Assembly (NCBI GenBank): GCA_012521395.1
Contig: JAAYML010000025.1
Span: 1-58,446 of the forward strand
Source: Candidatus Epulonipiscium sp.
GTDB taxonomy: Bacteria > Bacillota > Clostridia > Lachnospirales > Defluviitaleaceae
Reading direction: 5' to 3'
DNA: 58,446 bases
A model generated the notes under the pieces. The model was not told the origin of the DNA. It made no database searches and worked only from the letters and a program-made list of their open reading frames with translations. Positions 47,435 through 56,940 of the stretch are shown here, piece by piece (position 1 is the stretch's first letter; the number at the start of each line of letters is the position of its first letter). The position numbers were made by a program, and so were the translations under genes.

Positions 47435-48745
47435 TTATTCAGCTATTGCTTTAAAAGCCTCTTCTAAATCTTCAATGATGTCATCTATATGTTCTGTACC
47501 AATAGAAAGTCTTATTGTATTTGGTTTAATGCCCTGGTCTAAAAGTTCTTCTTTAGTTAATTGTGAATGGGTGGTTGATGCGGGGTGAATGACAAGGGAT
47601 TTTACATCCGCTACATTGGCAAGCAAGGAGAATAATTCAAGATTATCAATAAAGTCTTTTGCTTTTTGCTCATCGCCTTTTATTTCAAAAGTGAAAATGG
47701 TTCCTCCTCCGTCAGGTAAATACTTCTTATAAAGTTCTGACTGCTGTGGATCCTGAGATACAGAAGGATGATTTACCCTTTCCACCTGAGGATGATTCTT
47801 TAAATAATCTACCACTTTTAAAGCATTTTCTACATGTCTTTCTACCCTAAGTGACAGGGTTTCAAGACCCTGTAATAATAAGAATGCATTGAATGGTGCC
47901 AGGGTTGCTCCTGTATCTCTAAGCAGGATTGCTCTTATTTTTGTAACAAAAGCTGCAGCTCCTACTGCTTTTGTAAAACTAATTCCATGATAACTTGGAT
48001 TAGGTTCTGTCAGGGAGGAGAACTTGCCACTTCCTTCCCAATCAAACTTACCACTGTCAATAATAACGCCTCCAAGGGTTGTTCCATGACCACCAATAAA
48101 CTTCGTTGCTGAATGGATAACAATGTCTGCTCCATATTCAATGGGTCTTATCAGATAAGGGGTGGCAAAAGTATTGTCAACAACCAGAGGAATTTTATAG
48201 TTATGGGCAATCGCAGCAATCTTTTCGATATCAACTACATCCGAATTTGGATTTCCCAGGGTTTCAACAAATATAGCCTTTGTATTTTCCTTTATTGCCT
48301 CTTCTATTTCTTTGTAATTAAAGGGATCTACGAAGCTTGTAGTAATTCCATAACTCGGAAGGGTATGAGCTAATAAATTGTAGGTTCCGCCATAAATATT
48401 TTTAGCCGATACAATGTGGTCTCCAGCCTGAGCTAAATTTAAAAATGTATAGGTTATAGCTGCTGCTCCTGAAGCAACCGCTAACGCAGCAATTCCTCCT
48501 TCAAGGGCTGCAATTCTTTTTTCAAATACATCCACTGTTGGATTAGTCAGTCTTGAATATATGTTTCCTACATCCTGAAGGCTAAATCTTGCTTCCGCAT
48601 GGGCACAGTTTTTAAATACATAAGAAGTTGTCTGGTAAATGGGGACTGCTCTGGCGTCTGTAGCAGGATCGGGCTGCTCCTGTCCAACATGTAATTGTAA
48701 GGTTTCAAATCTAAATTTCCTATCCGCATATTTTTTCTTACTCAT
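47435..48745 (-). CDS. metY: O-acetylhomoserine sulfhydrylase (MetY type)
   Basis: This 436-residue pyridoxal-phosphate enzyme makes homocysteine from O-acetylhomoserine and sulfide (or methionine with methanethiol). The signature runs from RFETLQLHVGQEQPDPATDARAVPI to IYSRLTNPT. ALEGGIAALAVASGAAA and the cofactor lysine in VIHSATKFIGGHGTTLGG follow, and the C-terminus has TTHSQL and IRLSIGTEHIDDI. The start is the third of three ATGs (48745), seven bases from GGAGG. No SAM riboswitch or T-box was seen upstream; control by the neighbouring LysR protein is possible. Confidence 0.95.
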   Translation of the reverse strand: MSKKKYADRKFRFETLQLHVGQEQPDPATDARAVPIYQTTSYVFKNCAHAEARFSLQDVGNIYSRLTNPTVDVFEKRIAALEGGIAALAVASGAAAITYTFLNLAQAGDHIVSAKNIYGGTYNLLAHTLPSYGITTSFVDPFNYKEIEEAIKENTKAIFVETLGNPNSDVVDIEKIAAIAHNYKIPLVVDNTFATPYLIRPIEYGADIVIHSATKFIGGHGTTLGGVIIDSGKFDWEGSGKFSSLTEPNPSYHGISFTKAVGAAAFVTKIRAILLRDTGATLAPFNAFLLLQGLETLSLRVERHVENALKVVDYLKNHPQVERVNHPSVSQDPQQSELYKKYLPDGGGTIFTFEIKGDEQKAKDFIDNLELFSLLANVADVKSLVIHPASTTHSQLTKEELLDQGIKPNTIRLSIGTEHIDDIIEDLEEAFKAIAE

Positions 48746-48903
48746 CATCATACCTCCATTTTTTTATATTTATCTCAATTATTCTTGCAGTATTCCTATC
48801 TGTTTTATCTGATATGTTTATATTAACATTCAATCTTGTTATTGTAAATAAGTCTTTTTATATAATTAGTTATAAGGTTTTCCTATATCAAAAGAAATAT
48901 AAA

Positions 48904-48931
48904 AGCAGCCTTTCGTTTAACAAAAGCTGCC
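48904..48931 (-). terminator. terminator of the acyltransferase locus
   Basis: GCAGCCTTT pairs with AAAAGCTGC with one bulged base, followed on the minus strand by TTTTATATTTC. Confidence 0.65.
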
Positions 48932-49011
48932 TGTTTTACTTTATTACTTTTGACAAAATAATTTTTTTAACCGTATAATATCCCGCAAAAGCAGCAACTG
49001 CTCTCATTGTA

Positions 49012-50145
49012 TCAATTGAATGGCACCTTTTCATGTTGAACTCCTCTAAACTTTTTATTCAATATTTTTATCAGGAAATCGTCGAGCTTTTTAACTGAAT
49101 AAGCAGTCAGTATGGAAAATAAAAGAACCAGATAAACATATAAAATATCACTTTTAATCGGAATAAAATCTACAAACAATCCAATAAGTAAATTATGAAT
49201 TAAATACAATTCCAAGGTCATCGTACCTAAAAATTTTAGAACTGGTCCGGAACATTTTAGCTTTAAGCCCAGGGTAAATACAGTAAAAACAAAAAATACA
49301 ATCGCAGGAACTTGAAATGCCAGGCATATCCAGCGTTCTGGAATTCCTGAACCTCCCTTTAACTCTGCCCAATAAGAATATTTTGAAAGTGTATATAGTG
49401 ATGCCGCAAAAAATAAAACAAATAAAAGTATAAAAACAATCAAAATAATACTATATTTCTTCTTAACAAAATTTACAATTATATCTTCAAATCTTGCAAC
49501 CAGCATGCCTACAAATAAAAGAGGGCAGGTATTAAACCACCATTCACCATGAAGCCAGAGATTTTCCTGACTGTGCCCAAGTAACAGGCTAACCGTAATA
49601 TAACAAAAAATAAAAATACCCATTAGTGTAAAAGCTGCCTTTTCATTTTTTATATACTTAAAGATTAAATAAAATGCTATATAAAAAATGACAATCGCAA
49701 TAATATACCATGCATGAGAATTGGCTAAGATAAGCCCGCTAAGCCTTAAGAGCAAGCCAGATAAACTAAACCTTGCACCACCAATATAATAAGCAAATAA
49801 ATAATGGTCGTAACATAAAAAGAAACAAGAACTACAAGAAGTCTCTTTTTCAAAAAGCTGTTTAAGTAATTTTCCTTTGTACGCCAGCTTCTAATCAGAC
49901 CAAAACCTGATGAAAAAAAAGAAAACACCTACGAGTAATACGCCAATTTGGCTAAATGGGAAAAGAAGCCTTTGCTCCGTAAGCCTTTGGGAAAGATGAT
50001 GCAGAATAATCGTCATGGCGCAAAAGCCCTGAATGGCCTTTGTACTTTCCAGGGAAAGAAAATCTTCATGCCAGCTTCCCTTTTTTGTTTTAATCCTGGA
50101 CCCAAACAAAAGTATAAAAGCAAGTATTCCATAAACAAAAGCCAT
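49012..50145 (-). pseudogene. acyltransferase family 3 membrane protein, two frameshifts
   Basis: Three overlapping frames make up one protein of the acyltransferase-3 type (O-acetylation of envelope sugars). The N-terminal part contains FLSLESTKAIQGFCAMTIILHHLSQRL, where the active-site histidine is expected, and ends GVLLVGVFFFF. A T8 run on the coding strand (A8 at 49913-49920) then shifts the frame to SSGFGLIRSWRTKENYL. A second shift near 49790-49815 returns to the first frame, giving YIGGARFSLSGLLL and a multi-helix C-terminal half with TLELYLIHNLLIG. One base fewer in the T8 run would give the usual FFFSSGFG. Confidence 0.85.
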
Positions 50146-50304
50146 AAAACCCCCAAACTTAATCTTCTTGAGATCTTTATTCAGTTTTATAACAGTATTA
50201 TTGTAACGCGGAGCCAGTAAAATTAATATAATTTTAACTAATTTTAATTAATTTAATATTAAGATTTGATTTTCTACTATTTTGTGGTAGCTGTCTAAAT
50301 AGAG

Positions 50305-51452
50305 TTAATCTATATTGGCAGGAATTTTTATATCTACTGTCATACCAGGCTTTAATAATTCTTTACCCTTTTCAATATCAATTATTGCCTCTAGATAAAT
50401 ATCACCATCTTTTTCTACTGCTCTGTTAGATATTGTTCTAATTCGGCCAGTAATTTCCTCGCCATTTTCGTACGGAGGAACAATAATGGCTTCCGCCCCG
50501 GCAGAAACTAAGCTGATGGATTCCTCAGGAATATCTGCAATAACCATCATGGTATCCTGATACATGGCTTTTAATAAGGCCTGCTCTGGTCCTATCCTGC
50601 TTCCCTCTTTACAATAAATGTCATATATAATTAAATTGTCCTCTGGAGCAACAATATAATTGTCTTGTATAAAAGCTCTATTTAACTTACTTTTCATGGC
50701 ATTAACCTGTAATTTTGCTGATTCAATTCTTATACTTAATTCCTCTGTTTCATACAATTTTTGTTTATCCGTATTAGCTGCCTGTCTTGAAATACTTTCT
50801 AATTGTGTTTTAAGGCCATCAATTTCAATCCTCCTGTTGCTTTTTACTTTTTCAATGGCCATTAATGTATCCTCTTTGTCTTTAAGATTGCTTTTATAGA
50901 TTTGTTCGCTTTGTTTTAATTCTTTTTCAGTAATTGCCCCCATTTCAAATAATTCCTGATTGGCTTCGTATTCCTGCTGAGAAATTGCAATAGCTTTTTC
51001 TATAATTTCTAAACGATTTTTAAGCGGTATCAAATCAGGATCTTCTCCTGTTAAAAGATAATTTTCCTTAATACGTAACTCATTTTGAATGCGGGAGATA
51101 TCTGGCATAAGTGGATTGCTATTTTCACTCAGCTTTTTTAGCTGACTTTCTAAGATTTGGACTTCATTTTCTTTTAATTGTATTTCAAGCAAATAATCTT
51201 TTAAATCCAGTGCAATCAATTTGTCGCCTTTTTTCACCAGATCGCCATCATTAATAAAAATGGTTTCGATTTTAGCAGGAAAATCGATGACAAATTCCTG
51301 ACTTCTATCTACCTTTACATCTCCATAGACATTTAGATATTCTTCTTGAGTCAACAAACTTTCATTTTCTGAATTTGTATTTACATTTTGACCACAAGCA
51401 GATAACGAAAAGATTAAAAAATCAACCATAAAAACTTATGTTTTCTTTTCAC
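50305..51452 (-). pseudogene. HlyD-like lipoprotein adaptor of an ABC efflux system, 5' frameshift
   Basis: The long frame (374 residues) is a periplasmic-adaptor-like protein: a biotinyl-lipoyl-like half (VIDFPAKIETIFINDGDLVKKGDKLIALDL), a long coiled coil (about residues 75-240) and a beta-barrel C-terminus ending KPGMTVDIKIP. A lipobox (LSAC) sits at the N-terminus. The proper start is GTG 51452 with GAGGTG five bases upstream, reading KRKHKFLWLIF, but a T6 run (A6 at 51416-51421) puts this one base out of frame. A seventh T would join them as KRKHKFLWLIFLIFSLSAC. It is the last gene of the decayed efflux operon. Confidence 0.82.
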
Positions 51453-51474
51453 ACTTTCACCTCTTTCTGCCCAG

Positions 51475-53604
51475 CTATTCCCTGTTTTTTAAAGCTTCTG
51501 TAAGGGCAACTTTATCTAAATTTTTTCTTAAGAAATGGGAAATAAGCCAAAGACATAATGATAAAACTACTGAAAAGAGAGAGATTTTTAATCCGGACCA
51601 TAACATACTGCTGCATATCCGGCAAAATACCATCATAGAGGTTTTTAGTAATGATATAGCCCAAAGGCCTTCCTCCAAAAAAAGCTAAAAGTAAAAAAAG
51701 ATAAGTTCCCCTCATATACATTTGACTAATTTCATTTTGGGAGTAGCCAAATTTTTTTACCATGGAAATATTTGTTTTAGATTTGTTAATCACCATGTTC
51801 ATGAGCAAATAGATAATCGTAATCAAAATGCAAACTGCAGCAACAAGCATAATGCCTGACATGACATTAATCATGCCTAAAAGATTACCAATACCTTTAA
51901 TCATATCATTTTTAACGGTTACAGAATTGATTTTTTCTTCAGCTATATCTAAAGGCTCATAAGTCATTAAAGCATTATAACTGTCTTTACGGATATTGAA
52001 TATTTTATTAAAGATATAAATGTTCGTATACAAATACTGACCATAATCGTATTCTGAAGTATCTTTAATAACAACTTCATAATATTTGTTTTCAATATCA
52101 TCAAATAAAAGAAGTCTGTCACCCAGTTCCAGATTAAATTTTGTTAGTATTGAAGAACTAATAAGAACTTCATTTTCTTTTAAATCTTTTAAAAACTCCG
52201 ATTTAAAAAACTTACTATCAGGCTTTATTCCTTGAATTGTAAAATTCTTTTTTTCCTGATTGATAATGACTTTTATTGGCTTAATAGTTGTCAGTTCCCC
52301 TTGCTTACTATATTTATGAAGATCCCCCGGGTCATTAAAAGTATAAATATAATTAAAAGGCACCTTGTCTATAAGCTCCTCTACAAATACAATACAAGAA
52401 TCTCTTATATAAGCCGATGCCATTAAGACAGTCACAGCTAATAAAACGCCAATTAATAATGCGAGCATACTCCTTCGTTCTCTTATCATCCCTTTAAGTC
52501 TGAATCTGGGGAAAAAATGAAGACTATTAAAGGTACATATTCTTTCTAATTTCGATACCTTTTTATTCGAATACTCTCCCCGAAGTAAGGAAAGTGGGGT
52601 TTTATCCAGGGTTTTAGACAGATAAAAATAAGTAATTGCTACAGCAAGAGTTATCGGAAGAATAATTCCAATGAATATCAAATAGAAAGAATCTTTTACG
52701 ATAACATCCGGCACTGTATATTCTGTCCGTTGAAGAATAATAATTGGTTCAGATAGTAAGACCCCGCCACCGTATCCTATAAATGTCCCAATTAAAACCA
52801 ATAAAACAGGAAGAATCATATAATGCTTTATCATTTCCCTCTTATTAATCCCCTGGGCATAGAGAATGCCAATTGTCTGACTTTCTTCCTGGATGGTATT
52901 TTGAATTGAAATGGAAATAATAAATGCTACAATAACCACTAGAAGAAGTCCTATCACCAGAGCCATTTGTTTTGGTCCCTCTGAATCATCAAAAATAGTC
53001 TCTATCCTGCTGTTCTCTTTTTTTTCAAGAAAATCTAATAATATGGTATGGTCTCTTAAATATTTTTTTAATGGTTCTATAGAATTCCCCATTTTTTTAT
53101 AGCTATAGAGTGTACTTTTGCTTTCATTTGTTTTTATCCGCTCAAAGCCTTCTTCATTTAAATAAGCTACACCAAAAGTTTGGGGAGAAGTTAAAAAATC
53201 GCTTGTATTCTTAAGCACATAAACATAATCTGGCGTAATTCCATAACCAACTATTTTAAAATGGCTATCCCTTATGCTAATGCTGTCTCCAATTTGATAA
53301 TTATTTTCTTTAGCAAATTTGGGGTCCATTACAATTTCATCTTTACTTGTGACAGGCTTACCCTCTACAATAGCCAACTGATTAATCTCTCTGCTGGCAG
53401 AAAAAATTCTAAGGACTTTTTCTTCTTTGCTTTTTTCCGCTTTATTAAAGTTAAAATCAATATACTTGACCTCTTCAATTAGCAGGTTATACCGTTTTTC
53501 CATCGATAATTTTTGTTTTTTTGGTTAGTTTTCCCAGTATCTTAAACTGACCATCTTCAACATGATGGCTGTCATAAAAGCGGTTAGCTGAATATTTCCT
53601 CAAA
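51475..53604 (-). pseudogene. FtsX/MacB-like ABC permease, 5'-truncated with two frameshifts
   Basis: The main frame (53503-51512) covers two FtsX-like domains with several transmembrane segments (VIGLLLVVIVAFIISISI, NVMSGIMLVAAVCILITIIYLLMNMV). Upstream another frame gives FLRKYSANRFYDSHHVEDGQ and ILGKLTKKTKIIDGK, the usual start of the extracellular domain; it joins if one base is dropped from an A5 run (T5 at 53495-53499). Downstream, dropping one base from another A5 run (T5 at 51585-51589) restores the expected tail SHFLRKNLDKVALTEALKNRE, ending at 51475. The first transmembrane helix and start codon are missing, lost in a fusion with the ATPase gene. Confidence 0.82.
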
Positions 53605-54153
53605 AAGCTCTAAAACTTCCCTGGATGTCTTTGAATCTAAAGCTCCTGTTGGTTCATCGCATAAAAGAAGCTTTGGATTCTTAATTAAAGCCCTGGCTAT
53701 CGCCACTCTTTGCTGCTGTCCTCCTGAAAGCTGGGAAGGATACTTATGCATATGATTATTAAGACCTACTTTTTCAATAAGAAAGTCTATGTCTAAAGGG
53801 TCTGTACCCAAATGAGCACAGACCTCTATATTTTCCCTGACTGTTAAATTAGGAATCAAATTATAAAATTGAAAAACAAAACCGACATAATTTCTGCGAT
53901 AAAGCGCCAATTCTTTACTGTTTAAGCTTATAATCTCTTTGCCATCAATTTGTACACTGCCAGATGTAGCCCGCTCTAAGCCTCCTATAATATTCATTAA
54001 AGTCGACTTACCAGAACCAGAAGGACCTAATATTACAGCAATTTCTCCCTTGCTGACTGAAAAAGAAACATTATCTAAAGCAAGAAATTTACTTTCCCCA
54101 CTGATATATTCTTTTGTCAGGGAATCAACTGCTAAAAACAAATCTTTTTTCAC
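53584..54153 (-). pseudogene. LolD/MacB-type ABC transporter ATPase, 3'-truncated
   Basis: The frame has 189 residues, against about 225-235 for intact members. It starts at GTG 54153 behind AAAGGTGG. Walker A GPSGSGKST, Q-loop VFQFYNLIPNLTV, signature LSGGQQQRVAIARAL and Walker B LLLCDEPTGALD are present. It ends at LELFEEIFS, just before where the H-loop (usually VTHN) should come. The sequence right after is a piece of the permease in another frame, so a deletion of roughly 200-250 bases appears to have removed the ATPase tail and the permease start. It should not be functional as an ATPase without the switch histidine. Confidence 0.85.
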
Positions 54154-54161
54154 CCACCTTT

Positions 54162-54749
54162 CTATTCAAGCACTTTATTAACAAAAGCTTTAATAAACAG
54201 CTTTAAAATTTCATGAAAATATTTTTCCCCAATGCTGCTTTGATGAATAAAAAGGATTTCGAGAACATTCATGAAAGCTTTTATAAATTCCTCCGGGACA
54301 GCGATTTTTATGCCAAAAGCTTTAATAATTTCCTCAACATATTGATGATTTGCCTCTTCATGCTCTGTAAGTATTTCTTCAGGCACCTTTCTTAAAAGAT
54401 ATGGCATTTCGTCCTTTACATGAAACATAATTGGTGCTTCCTGAATATATCTGATACTTTCCCAAATAGCCAGTTCTACTCTGTCTTTCAGATCCAGATC
54501 TGTTCTTTCTTTCAGGACTTTCAGAGCCACAGCATAAAATTCTTCGTGAAAATCCTCTATGACTTCAAAAAATAATAATTCTTTTGAGCCATAAAATTTA
54601 TAAAAAGCGCCTTTTGATATTCCAACCTTTTGCACCAGGTCATCTACGGTTGTTTTCTTAATACCATATTGTATCATGTACTCCCTTGCAGCTTTTTTGA
54701 GCTGTTCTCTGATTATTTTTTTCTCTTCTTCTGTAAACGCAGAACCCAT
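54162..54749 (-). CDS. TetR-family transcriptional regulator
   Basis: This 195-residue protein starts at ATG 54749 (MGSAFTEEEKK) behind TAGGTGA. The N-terminal helix-turn-helix is typical: AREYMIQYGIKKTTVDDLVQKVGISKGAFYKFYGSKELLFFEVI. The C-terminal helical domain would bind a ligand. It starts the efflux operon, ending eight bases before the ATPase GTG, and probably represses its own operon through the inverted repeat in its promoter. Confidence 0.93.
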   Translation of the reverse strand: MGSAFTEEEKKIIREQLKKAAREYMIQYGIKKTTVDDLVQKVGISKGAFYKFYGSKELLFFEVIEDFHEEFYAVALKVLKERTDLDLKDRVELAIWESIRYIQEAPIMFHVKDEMPYLLRKVPEEILTEHEEANHQYVEEIIKAFGIKIAVPEEFIKAFMNVLEILFIHQSSIGEKYFHEILKLFIKAFVNKVLE

Positions 54750-54760
54750 TTTATCACCTA

Positions 54761-54794
54761 CTCTATGACTAAAATTATAATTATAGTCACAGAG
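54761..54794. promoter_or_regulatory. inverted repeat, probable TetR operator
   Basis: CTCTATGACTAAAAT (54761-54775) and ATTATAGTCACAGAG (54780-54794) are inverted copies matching at 13 of 15 positions, with a four-base spacer. The repeat covers a minus-strand TATAAT box immediately upstream of the TetR gene. Confidence 0.7.
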
Positions 54795-54881
54795 TAACAC
54801 CGTTTAATTATTTTGTCAATAATTAATCATCTGATTTATTTAAATAGATTATAAAGATTTATTTAAATTGTCTTTAAAAAA

Positions 54882-54920
54882 AAGTCCTCCTCCGGCATAA
54901 ATATTACCGTTGAAGGACTT
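54882..54920 (-). terminator. terminator of the CoA-disulfide reductase gene
   Basis: Minus-strand AAGTCCT...AGGACTT with an inner CGG/CCG stem is followed by T8. It lies about 50 bases past the stop codon. Confidence 0.8.
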
Positions 54921-54971
54921 ATAACAAAAGAATCTTTATTATCACATGACATAAAAAGGATATAAATTAAA

Positions 54972-56669
54972 TCATGAAAAATTATATTCCGTAACAATTT
55001 TTTCTCTGCCTGTTACTTGATCCTGAAAATATTCATAATAACAAATGCCTAAATAAGAGCCAGAAATATTATATACATTTTCATAACCTAAGTTTTGCAA
55101 TAACATCACAGCATTATAACTCCTTTGAGCTGAACGGCAGTGAATATAAACAGGCCTGTCTTTAGGGACTTCATCTATTCTGTCTCTTAATTCAGATATA
55201 GGAATATTAACTGCATTAATCAAATGACCCCTTTCATACTCTGTTCTTTCTCTTACATCCACAATAAAAGCACCAGTTTCTACTAATTCTCTTACCTTGC
55301 TTACAGGCACCTGTTTAAAATAACCATTTAACAAATTCAGTCCAACTAAGGCTGCCTGGTTAACCACATCTCTGGCTGTTCCATATAAAGGAGCATAGGA
55401 TAATTCTAATTCTTTTAAATCTTCCAAAGTACCTCCCATTAAAATTAATGTGGCGATGACGTCAATCCTTTTATCGACATTACCTTTACCAATGGCCTGT
55501 GCCCCCAGGATTTTACCCGTTGGATATTCGTAAATTAATTTAAAATGAATAGGATAACTGTCCGGCATCAAACCTACCTTATCTTTAGGAATCACATAGA
55601 CAAAATCATAAGAGATACCTGCCTCTTTAGCTGTTTTTTCATTTAGTCCTGTTACCGCTGCTCCTAAATCAAAAACCCGTACAATAGAAGTTCCTATAAC
55701 CCCATTATTTCTATGGGGAATATTATAGATATGATCTGCTGCTGCTCTGGCCTGCCTTTGTGCGGGACCTGCAAGAGGCAGCCTGGTTTTCTTATGGGTT
55801 AAGCGGTGGTAAACTTCGATAGCGTCTCCTACCGCATAGATGTCTTTATCACTGGTTAAATAATTGTGGTCAACCTTAATAGCTCCTGTTTCGCCAATTT
55901 CAAGGCCGGCTTCTTTTGCCAGAGAAACTTCTGGTGTAACTCCAATAGCCAATACAACGGCCTTAGCCTTTATAATTTTGCCAGACTGTAATTCTACAAA
56001 AGCTTCGTTAATTCTTTTTACCCCATCATTTAATATGAGATTGACCCCTTTATCCAGCATTTCTTTTTGGAGAATTTGTACCATATCGTAATCAAATGGA
56101 CATAAAATTTGACCCTGAGCTTCAATTAAACTTACATTTTTTCCTGCTAAACGTAAATTTTCTGCTACTTCTACGCCAATAAAGCCGCCACCAACCACCA
56201 CAATATCCTGAATATGATGATTATCGATGTAATCTTTAAGATTTTTTATGTCAATAACATTCCTTACAGTAAAAACATTAGAACCATCAACACCTTCAAT
56301 ACTCTTTGGCCGTACAGGTCTGGCTCCTGGTGACAAAACCAGCTTATCATAAGCTTCTTCATATTCTTCACCAGTTAATAAATTTTTTATGACAATCTTT
56401 TTTTCTGCTCTTTTTATTTTAATGACTTCGCTATTGGTTCTGGCTTCAATATTATATTGTTTTTTAAATTTTTGCGGATTCATAAGAACTAAAGCTTCAC
56501 TATTGTCTACAATTCCACTTAAATAAAAAGGCAGTGAACAATTTGAAAAAGATACATCTGGCCCTCTTTCAAAGATAATAATTTCTGCTGATTCATCTAA
56601 CCTTCTTACCCTTGTAGCAACAGAAGCTCCTCCTGCTACACCCCCAACAATTAAAATTCTTTTGCTCAT
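54972..56669 (-). CDS. CoA-disulfide reductase with C-terminal rhodanese domain (CoADR-RHD)
   Basis: This 565-residue flavoprotein starts at ATG 56669 (MSKRILIVGG), seven bases after AGGAGGTG; the longer frame begins at the GTG inside that site. FAD-binding GGVAGGASVATRVRR is followed by the single redox cysteine in SFSNCSLPFYLSG, the NADH-binding VVVGGGFIGVEVAENL, and TSDKDIYAVGDAIE. Residues from about 460 form a rhodanese domain with the active cysteine in IHCRSAQRSYN. Such fusions reduce CoA persulfides/polysulfides or CoA disulfide with NAD(P)H. A CsoR/CstR-like palindrome in the promoter suggests persulfide control. Confidence 0.93.
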   Translation of the reverse strand: MSKRILIVGGVAGGASVATRVRRLDESAEIIIFERGPDVSFSNCSLPFYLSGIVDNSEALVLMNPQKFKKQYNIEARTNSEVIKIKRAEKKIVIKNLLTGEEYEEAYDKLVLSPGARPVRPKSIEGVDGSNVFTVRNVIDIKNLKDYIDNHHIQDIVVVGGGFIGVEVAENLRLAGKNVSLIEAQGQILCPFDYDMVQILQKEMLDKGVNLILNDGVKRINEAFVELQSGKIIKAKAVVLAIGVTPEVSLAKEAGLEIGETGAIKVDHNYLTSDKDIYAVGDAIEVYHRLTHKKTRLPLAGPAQRQARAAADHIYNIPHRNNGVIGTSIVRVFDLGAAVTGLNEKTAKEAGISYDFVYVIPKDKVGLMPDSYPIHFKLIYEYPTGKILGAQAIGKGNVDKRIDVIATLILMGGTLEDLKELELSYAPLYGTARDVVNQAALVGLNLLNGYFKQVPVSKVRELVETGAFIVDVRERTEYERGHLINAVNIPISELRDRIDEVPKDRPVYIHCRSAQRSYNAVMLLQNLGYENVYNISGSYLGICYYEYFQDQVTGREKIVTEYNFS

Positions 56670-56735
56670 AAGTTCCACCTCCTATAATTAGCTTTAACCT
56701 TTTATAAAGCTTATCATTATCTTCATATATCAGGT

Positions 56736-56752
56736 ATACCCCCTAGGAGTAT
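56736..56752. promoter_or_regulatory. CsoR/CstR-like palindromic operator
   Basis: ATACCCCCTAGGAGTAT is a near-palindrome with the G/C-tract core flanked by ATAC/GTAT that is typical of CsoR-family (copper or persulfide sensor) sites. It lies 67 bases upstream of the CoADR-RHD start, in otherwise AT-rich DNA and in a likely promoter position. Confidence 0.55.
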
Positions 56753-56914
56753 GTTTAAAATAATCTTTTTATTAAATATAATAACAGGAGTATTTGCAAA
56801 AGTAAATCCAAGCAACTATATTGGATTCTCTATATCTATTGAAATATGTCCTGCAATAATTAAAATTATCAAGAAATAAACACATGACAAACTTCTTAAT
56901 ACCAAATAATAATA

Positions 56915-56934
56915 GGTACCATGAATATGGTACC
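56915..56934 (-). terminator. hairpin after the 57-kb membrane protein genes
   Basis: GGTACCAT/ATGGTACC around a four-base loop lies six bases past the stop codon. The following TATTATTATTTGG is a weak U-tract, so termination may be partial. Confidence 0.5.
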
Positions 56935-56940
56935 ATGTCG

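Noticed and set aside
48871-48887. TATAAGGTTTTCCTATA as a LysR-type operator for metY
   Set aside because: The arms match only if one base is skipped, and short AT-rich symmetry is expected by chance here.
48752-48960. A SAM riboswitch or T-box ahead of metY
   Set aside because: No S-box core, no T-box sequence and no antiterminator was found; only a plain AT-rich leader is present.
53504-54153. An intact two-gene ABC exporter
   Set aside because: The ATPase lacks its H-loop and tail and the permease lacks its first helix; the spacing leaves no room for them.
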